Assembly (NCBI RefSeq): GCF_020150815.1
Contig: NZ_CP083723.1
Location: 2,294,001 to 2,358,000, forward strand
Direction of reading: 5' to 3'
Source: Haloprofundus salilacus
Lineage (GTDB): Archaea > Halobacteriota > Halobacteria > Halobacteriales > Haloferacaceae
DNA length: 64,000 nt
The notes under the pieces were generated by a model, which saw only the letters and a program-made list of their open reading frames with translations, was not told where the DNA came from and did no database searches. This document shows positions 8,378-17,082 of this stretch, in pieces. The translations under genes and the position numbers were made by a program. Within the stretch, counting starts at the first letter, position 1. Every line of letters starts with the position of its first letter.

Positions 8378-9544
8378 ATGACTGTCGCAGGGATGACACT
8401 CTTGGTGGTCTTGCTCGTCTGTTCGTTTCTCGTGGTGTACGCCTACGCGCTGTATCCGCTCGCACTGTGGGCGTTAGCGAAGGTCGTTCCGGCTACGCCG
8501 CCCCGGTGGGAGGAGGAAGAGTTGCCGGACGTCGCGCTCATCGTCGCCGCGTACAACGAGGAAGCAGTCATCGGCGAAAAGCTGGAGAACTGCCTCAAAC
8601 TCGACTACCCGGCGTCGAAGTTCGACGTCGTCGTGTTCTCCGACGCCTCCTCCGATGCGACCGACGACATCGTCCGGTCTTACGCCGACCGCGGGGTCGA
8701 ACTCGTCCGTATAGAGGGTCGCGTCGGCAAAACGGCGTGTCAGAACGAGGTCGCCGAGCGAGTCGACGCCGACCTGCTCGTATTCTCGGACGCGAACTCG
8801 ATGTACGAACCCGACGCCGTCCGCAAACTCGTCTCGTCGTTCGCGCCGGACGTCGGGTGCGTCGTCGGCGAACTCCGACACACGCGGCAAGAAGACGACG
8901 TGGAGGGTGAGTCCATCTGGTGGCGCTACACCCGCTTCATCAAGCGTTTCGAGTCGAAACTCGGGTCGGTCGTGAAGGGAAACGGCGCGATTTACGCCGT
9001 TCGGTCGGAGGCATACGTGCCGCTGCCCGCCGACGCCATCAGCGATTTCGCCGAACCGCTCTCTATTCGCAGTGACGGCTGGCGCGTCGTCTACGAACCG
9101 GCCGCCGTCGCGCGCGAACGCACCGCCAGGAGCGTCGACGCGGAACTCTCCCGGAAAGTCCGCATCACGACCCGCTCGTGGCACACGGTCGTCCAGTACC
9201 TCCACCTGCTGAACCCGCTTCGCTACGGTTTCTTCTCGGTGAAGTTCGCCAGTGATACGGTGCTCTGGTGGAGTACGCCGCTGCTGTCGCTCGTGGCGTT
9301 CGTCGCGCTCGGCGCTCTCGCCGCACTGACGCTCTCGCCAGCGTTCGTCGCGCTCTTTCTCGCAGCCGTCGGCTTCCTGCTCCTGGGGGCCGTCGGCTTC
9401 CTGCTCGACGACGGCCGACGACAGGTTCCGACGGTGTTTCACGTGCCGTACTACTTCCTCGTCGGGAACTACAGCCTCCTCGTCGGCGCGTGGAACTTCG
9501 TCAACAGCCGAAACATCGTGACGTGGGAGACGGCCAACGACTGA
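8378..9544 (+). CDS. Membrane-anchored glycosyltransferase family 2 (processive-type)
   Basis: A 388-residue protein. The first hydrophobic helix is at residues 5-30, the GT2 domain at about 48-240, and two or three further helices at 285-380. GT motifs include I-V-A-A-Y-N-E-E, V-V-F-S-D-A-S-S-D-A-T-D, V-F-S-D-A-N-S-M-Y (DxD region) and a late R-S-D-G-W-R. The topology matches the hyaluronan/PGA-synthase-like group, which polymerises and sometimes extrudes a sugar chain. The start is supported by a TATA box at 8345-8353. It converges with the GT4 gene. Confidence 0.9.
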   Translation: MTVAGMTLLVVLLVCSFLVVYAYALYPLALWALAKVVPATPPRWEEEELPDVALIVAAYNEEAVIGEKLENCLKLDYPASKFDVVVFSDASSDATDDIVRSYADRGVELVRIEGRVGKTACQNEVAERVDADLLVFSDANSMYEPDAVRKLVSSFAPDVGCVVGELRHTRQEDDVEGESIWWRYTRFIKRFESKLGSVVKGNGAIYAVRSEAYVPLPADAISDFAEPLSIRSDGWRVVYEPAAVARERTARSVDAELSRKVRITTRSWHTVVQYLHLLNPLRYGFFSVKFASDTVLWWSTPLLSLVAFVALGALAALTLSPAFVALFLAAVGFLLLGAVGFLLDDGRRQVPTVFHVPYYFLVGNYSLLVGAWNFVNSRNIVTWETAND

Positions 9545-9572
9545 CCGCTGCGGCGACGGAGGAGAACGGTCG

Positions 9573-10763
9573 TTATCTGGCGGCGACGCGCCGCCCGGCG
9601 ATGTCGGTGACGAGTTCGTCGTACGCCGAGAGCAGTTCGTCCCACGAGTACCGCTCGCCGAGTTCTCGCGCGTTCGAGGCCAGTCGCTCGGCGAGTTCGG
9701 GCGACGACGAGAGCTGTCGAATCGCCTCTTCGAACTCGGTCACGTCGCGGACGAGCGCCGTCTCGCCGTCGACGATGTCGATGCCCTGTGCGCCCACCGG
9801 CGTCGTCACGATGGGGAGTCCGGCGGCGAGGTAGTCCATCATCTTCAGCTTCGTTCCCGATCCCATCGTCAGCGGGCAGAGCGCGACGTCGGCCATCGCA
9901 AGCGCCCCGGGGAGGTCGTCGACGAATCCGGGCGTGTAGACGTTCTCGCGCGATGTCTTGGGAGGATCGCGGCCGACGATGACGAATTCGACGTCCGAGA
10001 GCGACGGCGCGAGCTCGTCGACGATGCGGCGGGCGGCCTCCTCGTTCGGTTCGTAGTCGCACGCGCCGACGAACAGACAGACCGTCCGGTCGTCGCGGAC
10101 GCCGAGTCGTCGGCGAACCGCCTCCGGGTCGCCGCCGGCGGCGATGTCGTCGTAGTTCGTCCCGTTCGTGATGACCTCGCACCTGACGCCGTCGGGAACG
10201 TCGAACTCCGCGCGGTCGGCGGCGGACTGGAAGACGACGGCGTCGGCGTCGTCGATGCCCGTCTGTTCGTGCGCGCGGAGGTTCGCCACCGCTCGCCGCC
10301 GAATCGGCGCGGGAACCGACCGGGAGCGCAACTGCTGGTCGAGCAGGTCGAACATGGCGTTGTGCTTGTTCAACAACAGCGCCGCGTCGTACTCCTCGGC
10401 GAGCAGTCGCGACGCGCGGAGCATCTGCGGCGACTCGCAGCAGACGACGTCGAACTCGACGGGGCGGCGGCGAACCGCTCGGAGGGTTCGGCGCGTCTGG
10501 AGTCGCTCGACGGCCGTGTTCGCACCGAGTCCGAGAAGCGCGTTCCAGAGGTAGATTCGGGTCGTCTTGTAGTCGAGAAACGGGTTGTCGAGGTCGAGCG
10601 CGTAGACGCCGGGGGGATATTCCGCCCCGTCAGCTCCGGGATGTGCGAGCCACACCCGGCCGGTGTCCGCGAGCGCTTTGGTCGTCTCCCAGATGCGGAC
10701 CTCCTCGCCGTTCGACGGCGGGTACACCGGACCGCGGTGCAACTGTAGAATATCCAACTCCAT
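9573..10763 (-). CDS. Glycosyltransferase family 4
   Basis: A 396-residue GT-B enzyme. The N-terminal domain binds the acceptor (P-P-S-N-G-E-E-V-R near residue 15). The C-terminal domain carries the donor-binding region: C-L-F-V-G-A-C-D-Y, then F-V-I-V-G-R-D-P-P, and M-G-S-G-T-K-L-K-M-M-D-Y-L-A-A-G-L-P-I-V-T-T, the E-x7-E-like loop region of GT4 enzymes. It is followed upstream on the same strand by a second GT4 gene (68-bp gap), so the two may be co-transcribed. Confidence 0.92.
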   Translation of the reverse strand: MELDILQLHRGPVYPPSNGEEVRIWETTKALADTGRVWLAHPGADGAEYPPGVYALDLDNPFLDYKTTRIYLWNALLGLGANTAVERLQTRRTLRAVRRRPVEFDVVCCESPQMLRASRLLAEEYDAALLLNKHNAMFDLLDQQLRSRSVPAPIRRRAVANLRAHEQTGIDDADAVVFQSAADRAEFDVPDGVRCEVITNGTNYDDIAAGGDPEAVRRRLGVRDDRTVCLFVGACDYEPNEEAARRIVDELAPSLSDVEFVIVGRDPPKTSRENVYTPGFVDDLPGALAMADVALCPLTMGSGTKLKMMDYLAAGLPIVTTPVGAQGIDIVDGETALVRDVTEFEEAIRQLSSSPELAERLASNARELGERYSWDELLSAYDELVTDIAGRRVAAR

Positions 10764-10830
10764 CTTGGGATACGTCAGCGTTCTCGAAGATAGTGTTTTG
10801 GTCCGTTTGGCGGGGTAGCGGTCGATTGAC

Positions 10831-11937
10831 TCAGGCGCATTGGGTGACGATGTCTTCGAGCACCGTCTGCATCCGCGGGCCGAGCGACTCGGGTGCGTTG
10901 CGCTCGGCGACTCGCTCGGCGGCGGCGGCGCCGAGGCGGTGGCGTCTCTCGGCGTCGGAGAGCAGGCCGTCGAGGACCGTCACGAGCGCCGTCGTATCCT
11001 CCGGGTCGACCAAGAGACCGGTCTCTCCGTCTTCTACCTGCTCGTCGATACCGTACCCGCCGCTGGCGACGACGGGGAGTCCCGCCCCCTGCGCCTCGAT
11101 GACGACGTTCGGGTAGGCGTCGATGTGCGAGACGTAGGCGAACACGTCGGCGGAGGCGTACAGCCCCGCCACGTCGCTGACGAACCCGAGCGTGTGGACG
11201 CGCGTCCCCAGCGGGTCGTCCTCGACGCGCGATTCGACGTATCGTTCCAACGCGTCGAAGTACAGGCCGTCGCCGGCAATGACGAAACTCACGTCGTCTC
11301 GGCGCTCGCCGAGTTCAACCATCGCGTCGACGAGTCGTCGGGCGCCGAGGTACTTCCCGCGGTACTGGAGATTGGTCACGGTGAGGACGGTCATGCTCCC
11401 GGTATCGGAGTCGGACGCGCCGTCGGCGATCGGGTTGGGGCGGTACTGCGACGGCGTCACCGGCCCGGGGACGACGTGAATCCGCTCGCGCGGACAGCGG
11501 GTCTGCCCGGCGAGCGTCTCCGCGAGCGACTCCGAGACGGCGACGAAGCCGTCGGCGTAGTGGAACGTCACGCGGGTGAGCGCGGCGAGACCGCAGTAGC
11601 CGAGCCACGCCCCCCAGCGTCCGGTTTGGCGGTGCTCGCGCCGTTTCTCGTCGTGCTGTCGGAACAGATCGCCGTTGGCGCGCACGACGAGCGGAACGCC
11701 GTAGACGAGGCTGAGGAAGACGGCGACGATACCCAACATCCCCGACCCGTTGTAGACGACGATGGCGTCGGTGTCGTCCGCGCGCAGCGCCGCGCGCCCC
11801 CGCCTGAGTTGCGAGACGGTCCGTTCGAGCGCGTTCGCGCCGGGGTCCAGCGCGACGACGACGCTGTCGGCGTCCATCGCCGAGAGCGGCGCTTCGAGTT
11901 CGAACGGTCTGAGGTCGGTGAAACCGACGACGCGCAT
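10831..11937 (-). CDS. Glycosyltransferase family 4
   Basis: A 368-residue GT-B fold enzyme. It shows the V-V-P-G-P-V-T hinge segment around residue 160, V-L-T-V-T-N-L-Q-Y-R-G-K-Y, F-V-I-A-G-D-G, and the donor-site block H-I-D-A-Y-P-N-V-V-I-E-A-Q-G-A-G-L-P-V-V-A with its glutamate pair. Family members retain configuration at the transferred sugar. It lies 68 bp upstream of the other GT4 on the same strand. Sugar and acceptor are unknown. Confidence 0.92.
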   Translation of the reverse strand: MRVVGFTDLRPFELEAPLSAMDADSVVVALDPGANALERTVSQLRRGRAALRADDTDAIVVYNGSGMLGIVAVFLSLVYGVPLVVRANGDLFRQHDEKRREHRQTGRWGAWLGYCGLAALTRVTFHYADGFVAVSESLAETLAGQTRCPRERIHVVPGPVTPSQYRPNPIADGASDSDTGSMTVLTVTNLQYRGKYLGARRLVDAMVELGERRDDVSFVIAGDGLYFDALERYVESRVEDDPLGTRVHTLGFVSDVAGLYASADVFAYVSHIDAYPNVVIEAQGAGLPVVASGGYGIDEQVEDGETGLLVDPEDTTALVTVLDGLLSDAERRHRLGAAAAERVAERNAPESLGPRMQTVLEDIVTQCA

Positions 11938-12371
11938 CAGTCGTCTCCCTCGCGTCGGAGACGCGCCGTCGCGCCGCGGTACGGCTCACCGAATCCGCGG
12001 AGTTGTTCGGTAAGTGTTACTTCGACCATCCACGTCACCACTCAGAAGCAGGACAGATAACTGTTCGCTGGACGGTCACGGACCGGTGGCAGTCCGAGCG
12101 AACTGCTGACCGACGTCGAGCGGACGACGAGACGCGTCCGGAACCCTGGAACTCGGCGACGGGTTGTCAAACGGAAACAGAGCGGCCGGAGAGACGACTT
12201 CCACGCCAACGCCCGCCGAGACACGACGGTGAACGGGAAAGTACAGTCTGACGTTCATTCGTTATCGCCTATTTGATTCAAGTGAAAAAATGAGTAGTAT
12301 AATGGCGTCGCTCGCCGAACATGTGTATAACCCGAACGAGAATCACGAGGGTCTACGGAAACGAGAGAGTT
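11938..12371. other. 434-bp intergenic region between divergent genes
   Basis: No coding sequence is supported. GC falls from about 12260 onward. AT-rich elements (TATTTGATTC near 12270 and GTGTATAACCC near 12323) are plausible promoter parts for the membrane-protein gene starting at 12372. Confidence 0.5.
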
Positions 12372-13226
12372 ATGACCGAAAAACAGTCTTCTGACGTGAT
12401 AGATAAGTCGGAACAGAGTCGGGCCAGCGTCTCCTCGGTGAGCACCGAGAGTAGTTCGAGAACGGGAACGGGACTCGGACGACCGGGTCGTGAACGCTCC
12501 TCTCGGTGGGTCGCGGCAGCGGCGGTCGGTGCCGTCGTCGGCGTTCTCTCGGTCGGGGGTGGACTGTTCACGCAACGATGGCTACTGGTTGCACTGGGAG
12601 GAGCAGCGGTGTACGTCGCCGGCCTCACCTACTATCTCGCACCGGAGGAACCGGTCTCGAAGGTCGTCCCCGAACAGATATACCGAGCGTACGCCGACGG
12701 ACGTTCCGCGAGCGACAGAGCGACGAGCCACCTCTACGTACCGACGGCGTCGAACGGCGACGGCGTACCGAGTATCCGCCTCGCGGCGGTCGGTTACGAC
12801 GGGTCGACAACCCGCCTGGCGACTGAGTTGGGGCACGACCCGTCGAGCGAACGGCACCGGCCCATCGGCGCGGGACTACTCGACTCGTTCGTCGCCGACA
12901 TCGACGAGCCGCTCGCCGCGGAGCCGAGCGAACTCTCGGACCAGATGGCGGCGGGCCTCGTCGACGGCTTCGGTCTCGTCGACTCGGTCGACATCGTACG
13001 GCGGACCGACGACAGTGTCAGATTCCGTCTGAAGGGGTGCGCCCTCGGCCCGCTGACCCGCTTCGACCACCCGACCGTCTCGTTTCTCGGGTCGGCGTTC
13101 GCCGCCGGTCTCGACCGACCGGCCCGAGTTGTCGTCGAGCGGAGACGGAGCGACGACAGCTACGTCGTCGACTGTCGCGTCGACGCGGAGACGGCGGCCC
13201 GAGACGCTGACTACTCCTCCGCCTGA
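12372..13226 (+). CDS. Hypothetical membrane-anchored protein
   Basis: A 284-residue protein that I do not recognise. A Ser/Glu-rich N-terminal tail of about 45 residues is followed by two adjacent hydrophobic helices (W-V-A-A-A-A-V-G-A-V-V-G-V-L and W-L-L-V-A-L-G-G-A-A-V-Y-V-A-G-L-T-Y-Y-L). A soluble acidic C-terminal domain of about 190 residues follows. The start at M-T-E-K-Q is chosen over an upstream ATG (12321) whose 17 extra residues look random. It ends 13 bp from a convergent small membrane-protein gene. Its position among glycan genes suggests an envelope role, nothing more. Confidence 0.75.
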   Translation: MTEKQSSDVIDKSEQSRASVSSVSTESSSRTGTGLGRPGRERSSRWVAAAAVGAVVGVLSVGGGLFTQRWLLVALGGAAVYVAGLTYYLAPEEPVSKVVPEQIYRAYADGRSASDRATSHLYVPTASNGDGVPSIRLAAVGYDGSTTRLATELGHDPSSERHRPIGAGLLDSFVADIDEPLAAEPSELSDQMAAGLVDGFGLVDSVDIVRRTDDSVRFRLKGCALGPLTRFDHPTVSFLGSAFAAGLDRPARVVVERRRSDDSYVVDCRVDAETAARDADYSSA

Positions 13227-13239
13227 TTCTGGGGGCCGT

Positions 13240-13509
13240 TCAGAACCCGAAGTAGAGGTCGTACAGCCTGAGCGGAACGTAGACCCCGAACAACGCCAGT
13301 TGAACGTACAGAACGCGCCGCGCTCGGCGGTACCACGCCGGACGGAGGTGCGACGGCGTCGCTAGTTCGAGCGCGACGGCGAACCCCGAGATACCCATCG
13401 CGAAGACGAACCCCGGCGTGAGCGCGTCCACGAGCGCGAGCCAACAGATGGCGAACAGCGTCCACGAGGCGGTGACGACGACGACTCGGTGCGGACCGCG
13501 CGACGTCAC
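13240..13509 (-). CDS. Small membrane protein, 89 residues
   Basis: A short protein with three hydrophobic segments (residues 9-28, 30-48 and 68-86). Its start overlaps the stop of the upstream DUF1616 gene by 4 bp (ATGA-type), so the two are almost certainly translated from one transcript and may form a complex. No family is recognised. Confidence 0.75.
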   Translation of the reverse strand: MTSRGPHRVVVVTASWTLFAICWLALVDALTPGFVFAMGISGFAVALELATPSHLRPAWYRRARRVLYVQLALFGVYVPLRLYDLYFGF

Positions 13510-14522
13510 GCCGAACCTCCCCGGACGGGAGCGGGCGGCGCGCCGTCGAGACTCCGGTTCGTCGCCGCGTCGCCGTTCTCTCGGACCGTGGTCCAGAAGT
13601 GGACGTTCCGGTAGGCGTTCTGTGCGCTCGGGTCCGCGGGCGGCGACCCCTTGTACAGGAGGAACTGTACCCGTAACTGCTCGCCGACGCGTTGTGGTTC
13701 TAACTGGACGGGTTGCACGACGGTTTCGCCGGACGGCACGCTCTCTTCGAACCGGGCGAGTTCCGAGCTCTCGGTGACCGCCCCGGAGTCGGCGTCGACC
13801 TCCTGGAGCGAGACGACGACCGTGTACTCCGTTTGCTGGTTCTCTTCGTTCGCAATTTGGACGAACACCTGCTGGGTTTCGCCGCGGACGAACTCCGTCG
13901 GGTAGTCGCTCGCGGTCAACTGTCCTGAGTCGTTCTGCGTGAGCACGGAGAGTCCCGAGAACGTCTCCCCCTGCTCGGGGGTGACGACCGCGTACCCGAT
14001 GCCACCGAACGCGACGAGCACGCAGAGAACGATGAGGAGGGTGACGACCGCCTCAGCGCCGCTCGACGCGCTGAAGAACCCCGTTCCGCGCGGGACTGTG
14101 ACGCTGAACCGGCGGTCGGGCGGCGTCGAAAAGCGGCGTATCGTCGCGACGAGCAGACCGACGGCGCTCACGCCGCCGACGGCGACGAGGCTCGGCCTGG
14201 CGAAGAGACCGAGCGGCGACGCAGTTAGGACCAGTCCTACGAGCGCGACGACGACGAGACTCATTCCGACCGAGAGGACGACTCGGTGCGTCAGAGTGAG
14301 TCGTCGTGAATCGCCCGTCGCTTCGGCGACGGCGTCAGACCGCGGGAACAGCGCCGAGACAATGGCATACCCGGGGACGAACGCGACGTAGAGACCCCCC
14401 AGAAAGGCGATTCCCGGCGATGGGATGCCGAAGAGCAACGCCAACACCGCGTAGACGACGAGGAACGCGACGCAGACGGCGATGTCGAGAAACTGGGTGA
14501 ACAACGAGTCGCGCACAGACAT
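13506..14522 (-). CDS. DUF1616 family membrane protein
   Basis: A 338-residue protein with four or five N-terminal helices (residues 10-180) and an extracellular beta-rich C-terminal domain (Y-P-T-E-F-V-R-G-E-T-Q-Q-V-F-V-Q-I-A-N and L-L-Y-K-G-S-P-P). This is the layout of DUF1616, which is frequent in archaeal surface-glycan loci and has no known biochemical function. The frame continues to 14564, but M-S-V-R-D at 14522 is preferred because a TTTATGG element (minus strand, 14547-14553) sits 26-31 bp before it, as expected for a leaderless message. It overlaps the following small gene by 4 bp. Confidence 0.88.
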   Translation of the reverse strand: MSVRDSLFTQFLDIAVCVAFLVVYAVLALLFGIPSPGIAFLGGLYVAFVPGYAIVSALFPRSDAVAEATGDSRRLTLTHRVVLSVGMSLVVVALVGLVLTASPLGLFARPSLVAVGGVSAVGLLVATIRRFSTPPDRRFSVTVPRGTGFFSASSGAEAVVTLLIVLCVLVAFGGIGYAVVTPEQGETFSGLSVLTQNDSGQLTASDYPTEFVRGETQQVFVQIANEENQQTEYTVVVSLQEVDADSGAVTESSELARFEESVPSGETVVQPVQLEPQRVGEQLRVQFLLYKGSPPADPSAQNAYRNVHFWTTVRENGDAATNRSLDGAPPAPVRGGSA

Positions 14523-14954
14523 CAGTTCGATTAACTGTGGGCCGAACCATAAATCTACAGTCATGAAAGAGCGTTGACTTAGGGAGAGAGTTCCCGTCGA
14601 GTCACTCCCGTCTCGCCTCGCCCACCTCCGTACTCGCCACCGCTCGTCGACTGTCGTCGACCGACGGGCGTATTTTTCCGAATCGAACGCGACACCTATG
14701 AGAAAATCTAGCTGAAAATACGTGTGCGTGTGAAAAATCAGAAGACTTACTTACGACTGTGTGAACTGCGGTTATGCGTGGGGAGCAGAAGTCTACACGA
14801 GGAAACATATAACTATGAAAGTTGATAGTTCCGGGAGATGGTTCGCGCCGAGTTGGCGTCGCAGACTTCCCCATCGCGCCGCCTCACCGACCGACGGGCA
14901 CGTCGGTGTGGACGGCATAGTCTGAAAAGATACGACGGTGAAATCGAACTAACT
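14523..14954. other. 432-bp intergenic region, divergent promoters
   Basis: No gene is supported. From 14690 to 14830 the DNA is markedly AT-rich. A CATATAACT element near 14805-14812 could drive transcription to the right; it lies 26-33 bp before an ATG at 14838 that is in frame with the next gene. Confidence 0.5.
14547..14553 (-). promoter_or_regulatory. TATA box for the DUF1616 gene
   Basis: TTTATGG on the minus strand lies 26-31 bp upstream of the ATG at 14522. The spacing fits a leaderless haloarchaeal transcript and decides between two possible starts. Confidence 0.5.
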
Positions 14955-16073
14955 ATGACGAAAAACCACGGCTACAACACACCGAAAAAAGGCAGTGCCG
15001 ACTGGAACGTACCTCTAAACGAGAATTTCAAAAAGATTGATAATGACGTCGAGATTCGGGACACGGAGTCGAACCTCGACCAGTACGAGCCAGAGGCGGG
15101 AACCAAGTTCCTCGCGACCGACACGGGCAACCGGTACCTCGGCGACGGCGACGAGTGGACGCTCGCGCCGTTGCCCGAGCGTGGAACGGTCGGAAATCTC
15201 ACGGCGCAGAACCGGTTCCGCGTTCCGACGCGGACGGAGGACCCGGAGAACGCGGTGGTCGGCGACCTGTGGCTTCGAACCGACGAGAACTCGCTGAAGA
15301 TCCAGATGGCCAACGGCGTGCAGACGCTGGCTAGCGGGGAAGCCTCGGGCGACGACGGTGGCAGCGGCGGCGACGCAGACGTCACCATCAACTTCGCGGA
15401 CGGCTCGTATCTCGACCATTTCGACGCTCGGCGCTCGAGTTGGAACTCGATTATCGACGGCGAGAAAGCGCGCACCGACACGGCGCTCAAAGTGCACCTC
15501 GAAGAGGGTGAGCACTACGGCACCGACATGAAGTACTACTTCAGTGACAACGGGATGTCCGAACCGGAGGAACTCTGGACGCGATACTACCTCCGCATCG
15601 ACCCCGGCTTCGAAGTCACCTCCGACGGCGGAAAGCTCCCCGGTCCGGCGGGGACGTACGACGACGGCGGGTGGGGCGGAAAGCCCGCGAACGGCGACAA
15701 CGGCTGGTCCGCGCGGATGTCGTTCATGCCGGCCAGCGACGGCATCAGGCTGTATTACTACTGTTACCACGCCGACATGGGTTCGTGGGGCGACTGGTGG
15801 AGCTGGGACGGCACCATCGAACCCGACCGGTACTACCAGATCGACAGCTACGTCAAACTCAACACGCCGGGCGAGAACGACGGCGTGCTCCGCGGGTGGA
15901 TCGACGGCGAACTCGCCATGGAGAAAGAGGACATCCGGTTCCGCGACACGAGCGACCTGAAGGTGGAGACGCTCTGGTTCAACATCTACCACGGCGGGAG
16001 CGACACGTCGCCCAGCGACAACTATCTCTACTGCGACAGCCTGGAGATGTCGACGAGCGGTCCGCTCGAATAG
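14955..16073 (+). CDS. Phage-tail-like N-module fused to a concanavalin-like (PL14/PL20-type) domain
   Basis: A 372-residue protein. Residues 1-75 (N-T-P-K-K-G-S-A-D-W-N-V-P-L-N-E-N-F, then F-L-A-T-D-T-G-N-R-Y) resemble a module found at the start of phage tail/neck appendage proteins. After a Gly/Asp-rich linker (about 125-145), residues 150-372 are beta-rich and Trp/Tyr-rich (W-T-R-Y-Y-L-R-I-D-P, Y-Y-Y-C-Y-H, W-G-D-W-W-S-W-D-G, G-V-L-R-G-W-I-D-G). They fit a polysaccharide-lyase-14/20-like jelly roll. There is no signal peptide. An in-frame ATG at 14838 follows a TATA-like element and would add 39 Arg-rich residues; 14955 starts at the expected module boundary. Binding or cleavage of the locus polysaccharide is inferred. 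Confidence 0.7.
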   Translation: MTKNHGYNTPKKGSADWNVPLNENFKKIDNDVEIRDTESNLDQYEPEAGTKFLATDTGNRYLGDGDEWTLAPLPERGTVGNLTAQNRFRVPTRTEDPENAVVGDLWLRTDENSLKIQMANGVQTLASGEASGDDGGSGGDADVTINFADGSYLDHFDARRSSWNSIIDGEKARTDTALKVHLEEGEHYGTDMKYYFSDNGMSEPEELWTRYYLRIDPGFEVTSDGGKLPGPAGTYDDGGWGGKPANGDNGWSARMSFMPASDGIRLYYYCYHADMGSWGDWWSWDGTIEPDRYYQIDSYVKLNTPGENDGVLRGWIDGELAMEKEDIRFRDTSDLKVETLWFNIYHGGSDTSPSDNYLYCDSLEMSTSGPLE

Positions 16074-16137
16074 AACAGTTCACGCCGAACGCCGTCGCGT
16101 CTGCGACAGCTACCGACCGTTCTTTTTCGCGCTCGGT

Positions 16138-17082
16138 CTACCGACCGCTCGCCTCCGACCAGACGATTGCGTCAGTGAGCGAGAGCGCGTCGTAGAGGTG
16201 CCGGTAGAAGCGGAGGTTCCACGGCGTGTGGTCCCGCTTCGGCGTCGGGCCGAGTCTGAGCGCCGGATACAGCGGGAGGACGCGGACGAACCGCTCCTCG
16301 TCGATGCCGAGGTTCGAACAGTACGCCGAGACGCACCGACCGACCGTGCGCGAGAAATCGCAGTCGCGGAAGAACGCCCGATTCGTGGCCTCGGTGTAGC
16401 TTCCGAACACGTACAGCCCCGTCTCGACGACGAGTTTCAGCAGGTCGACGAGGGGAACGCCGTCGACGCGGAAGTACTCGAAGTCGATGACCGAGGTGAC
16501 CTCCAACTTCGGCCCGAGGAGGATGTTCGTCCCGTCGTAGTCGCCGTGGACCGGTCCGAGAAAGAGGTCGTCCGCGTCGACGTACCGCCGGGCGTACGCC
16601 TTCGCCTCCGGAAGTACCGATTCTCGGAGTCGCTGTCGCTTCGCGTCGGAGTCGTACGTACGGTAGTCGGCGGTCTCCTGGACGAACTCGATCAACCACT
16701 CCGTCGCGTTCGAGAGAAACCGCTTCGCGCACCGGTCGAACCGCCGGAAGGTGTAGTGGGCGGGCCACCCGCCCAGATACTGCTTGAAGATGACGGGCGT
16801 CCCATCGATGGTCTCGACGGCGACGGGTGTCTCGACGCTCGTCCGAAGCCAGTCGGTCTCGCCGACGACCGCTTGGAGTCGGGTGAGTCGCTCCCACTCC
16901 CCGCGGACCTCGTCGTCGTCCCACCTCGCAAAGCGACAGACTGCGATCGGTTCGTCCCGCTCGTGGACGAACACGGTGATGTAGCCGGTCGGCCCGCGCG
17001 TTCCGCTGTACAAACTGTACGACAGCGCCGACCGGTCAGCGTCGAATCGCTCGGCGACGGCGTCGAGCAGATGCCCTATCAT
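16138..17082 (-). CDS. Aminoglycoside-phosphotransferase/choline-kinase family kinase
   Basis: A 314-residue protein of the APH fold. The catalytic loop is H-G-D-Y-D-G-T-N-I-L-L (about residue 177) and the metal-binding V-I-D-F-E-Y-F follows about 20 residues later. The N-lobe has a plausible ATP-binding Lys in V-I-F-K-Q-Y. Family members phosphorylate small hydroxylated molecules or sugars. Its first four bases overlap the stop of the upstream methyltransferase gene, so the two are translationally coupled. Phosphorylation of a sugar or lipid precursor of the surface glycan is a reasonable guess. Confidence 0.85.
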   Translation of the reverse strand: MIGHLLDAVAERFDADRSALSYSLYSGTRGPTGYITVFVHERDEPIAVCRFARWDDDEVRGEWERLTRLQAVVGETDWLRTSVETPVAVETIDGTPVIFKQYLGGWPAHYTFRRFDRCAKRFLSNATEWLIEFVQETADYRTYDSDAKRQRLRESVLPEAKAYARRYVDADDLFLGPVHGDYDGTNILLGPKLEVTSVIDFEYFRVDGVPLVDLLKLVVETGLYVFGSYTEATNRAFFRDCDFSRTVGRCVSAYCSNLGIDEERFVRVLPLYPALRLGPTPKRDHTPWNLRFYRHLYDALSLTDAIVWSEASGR

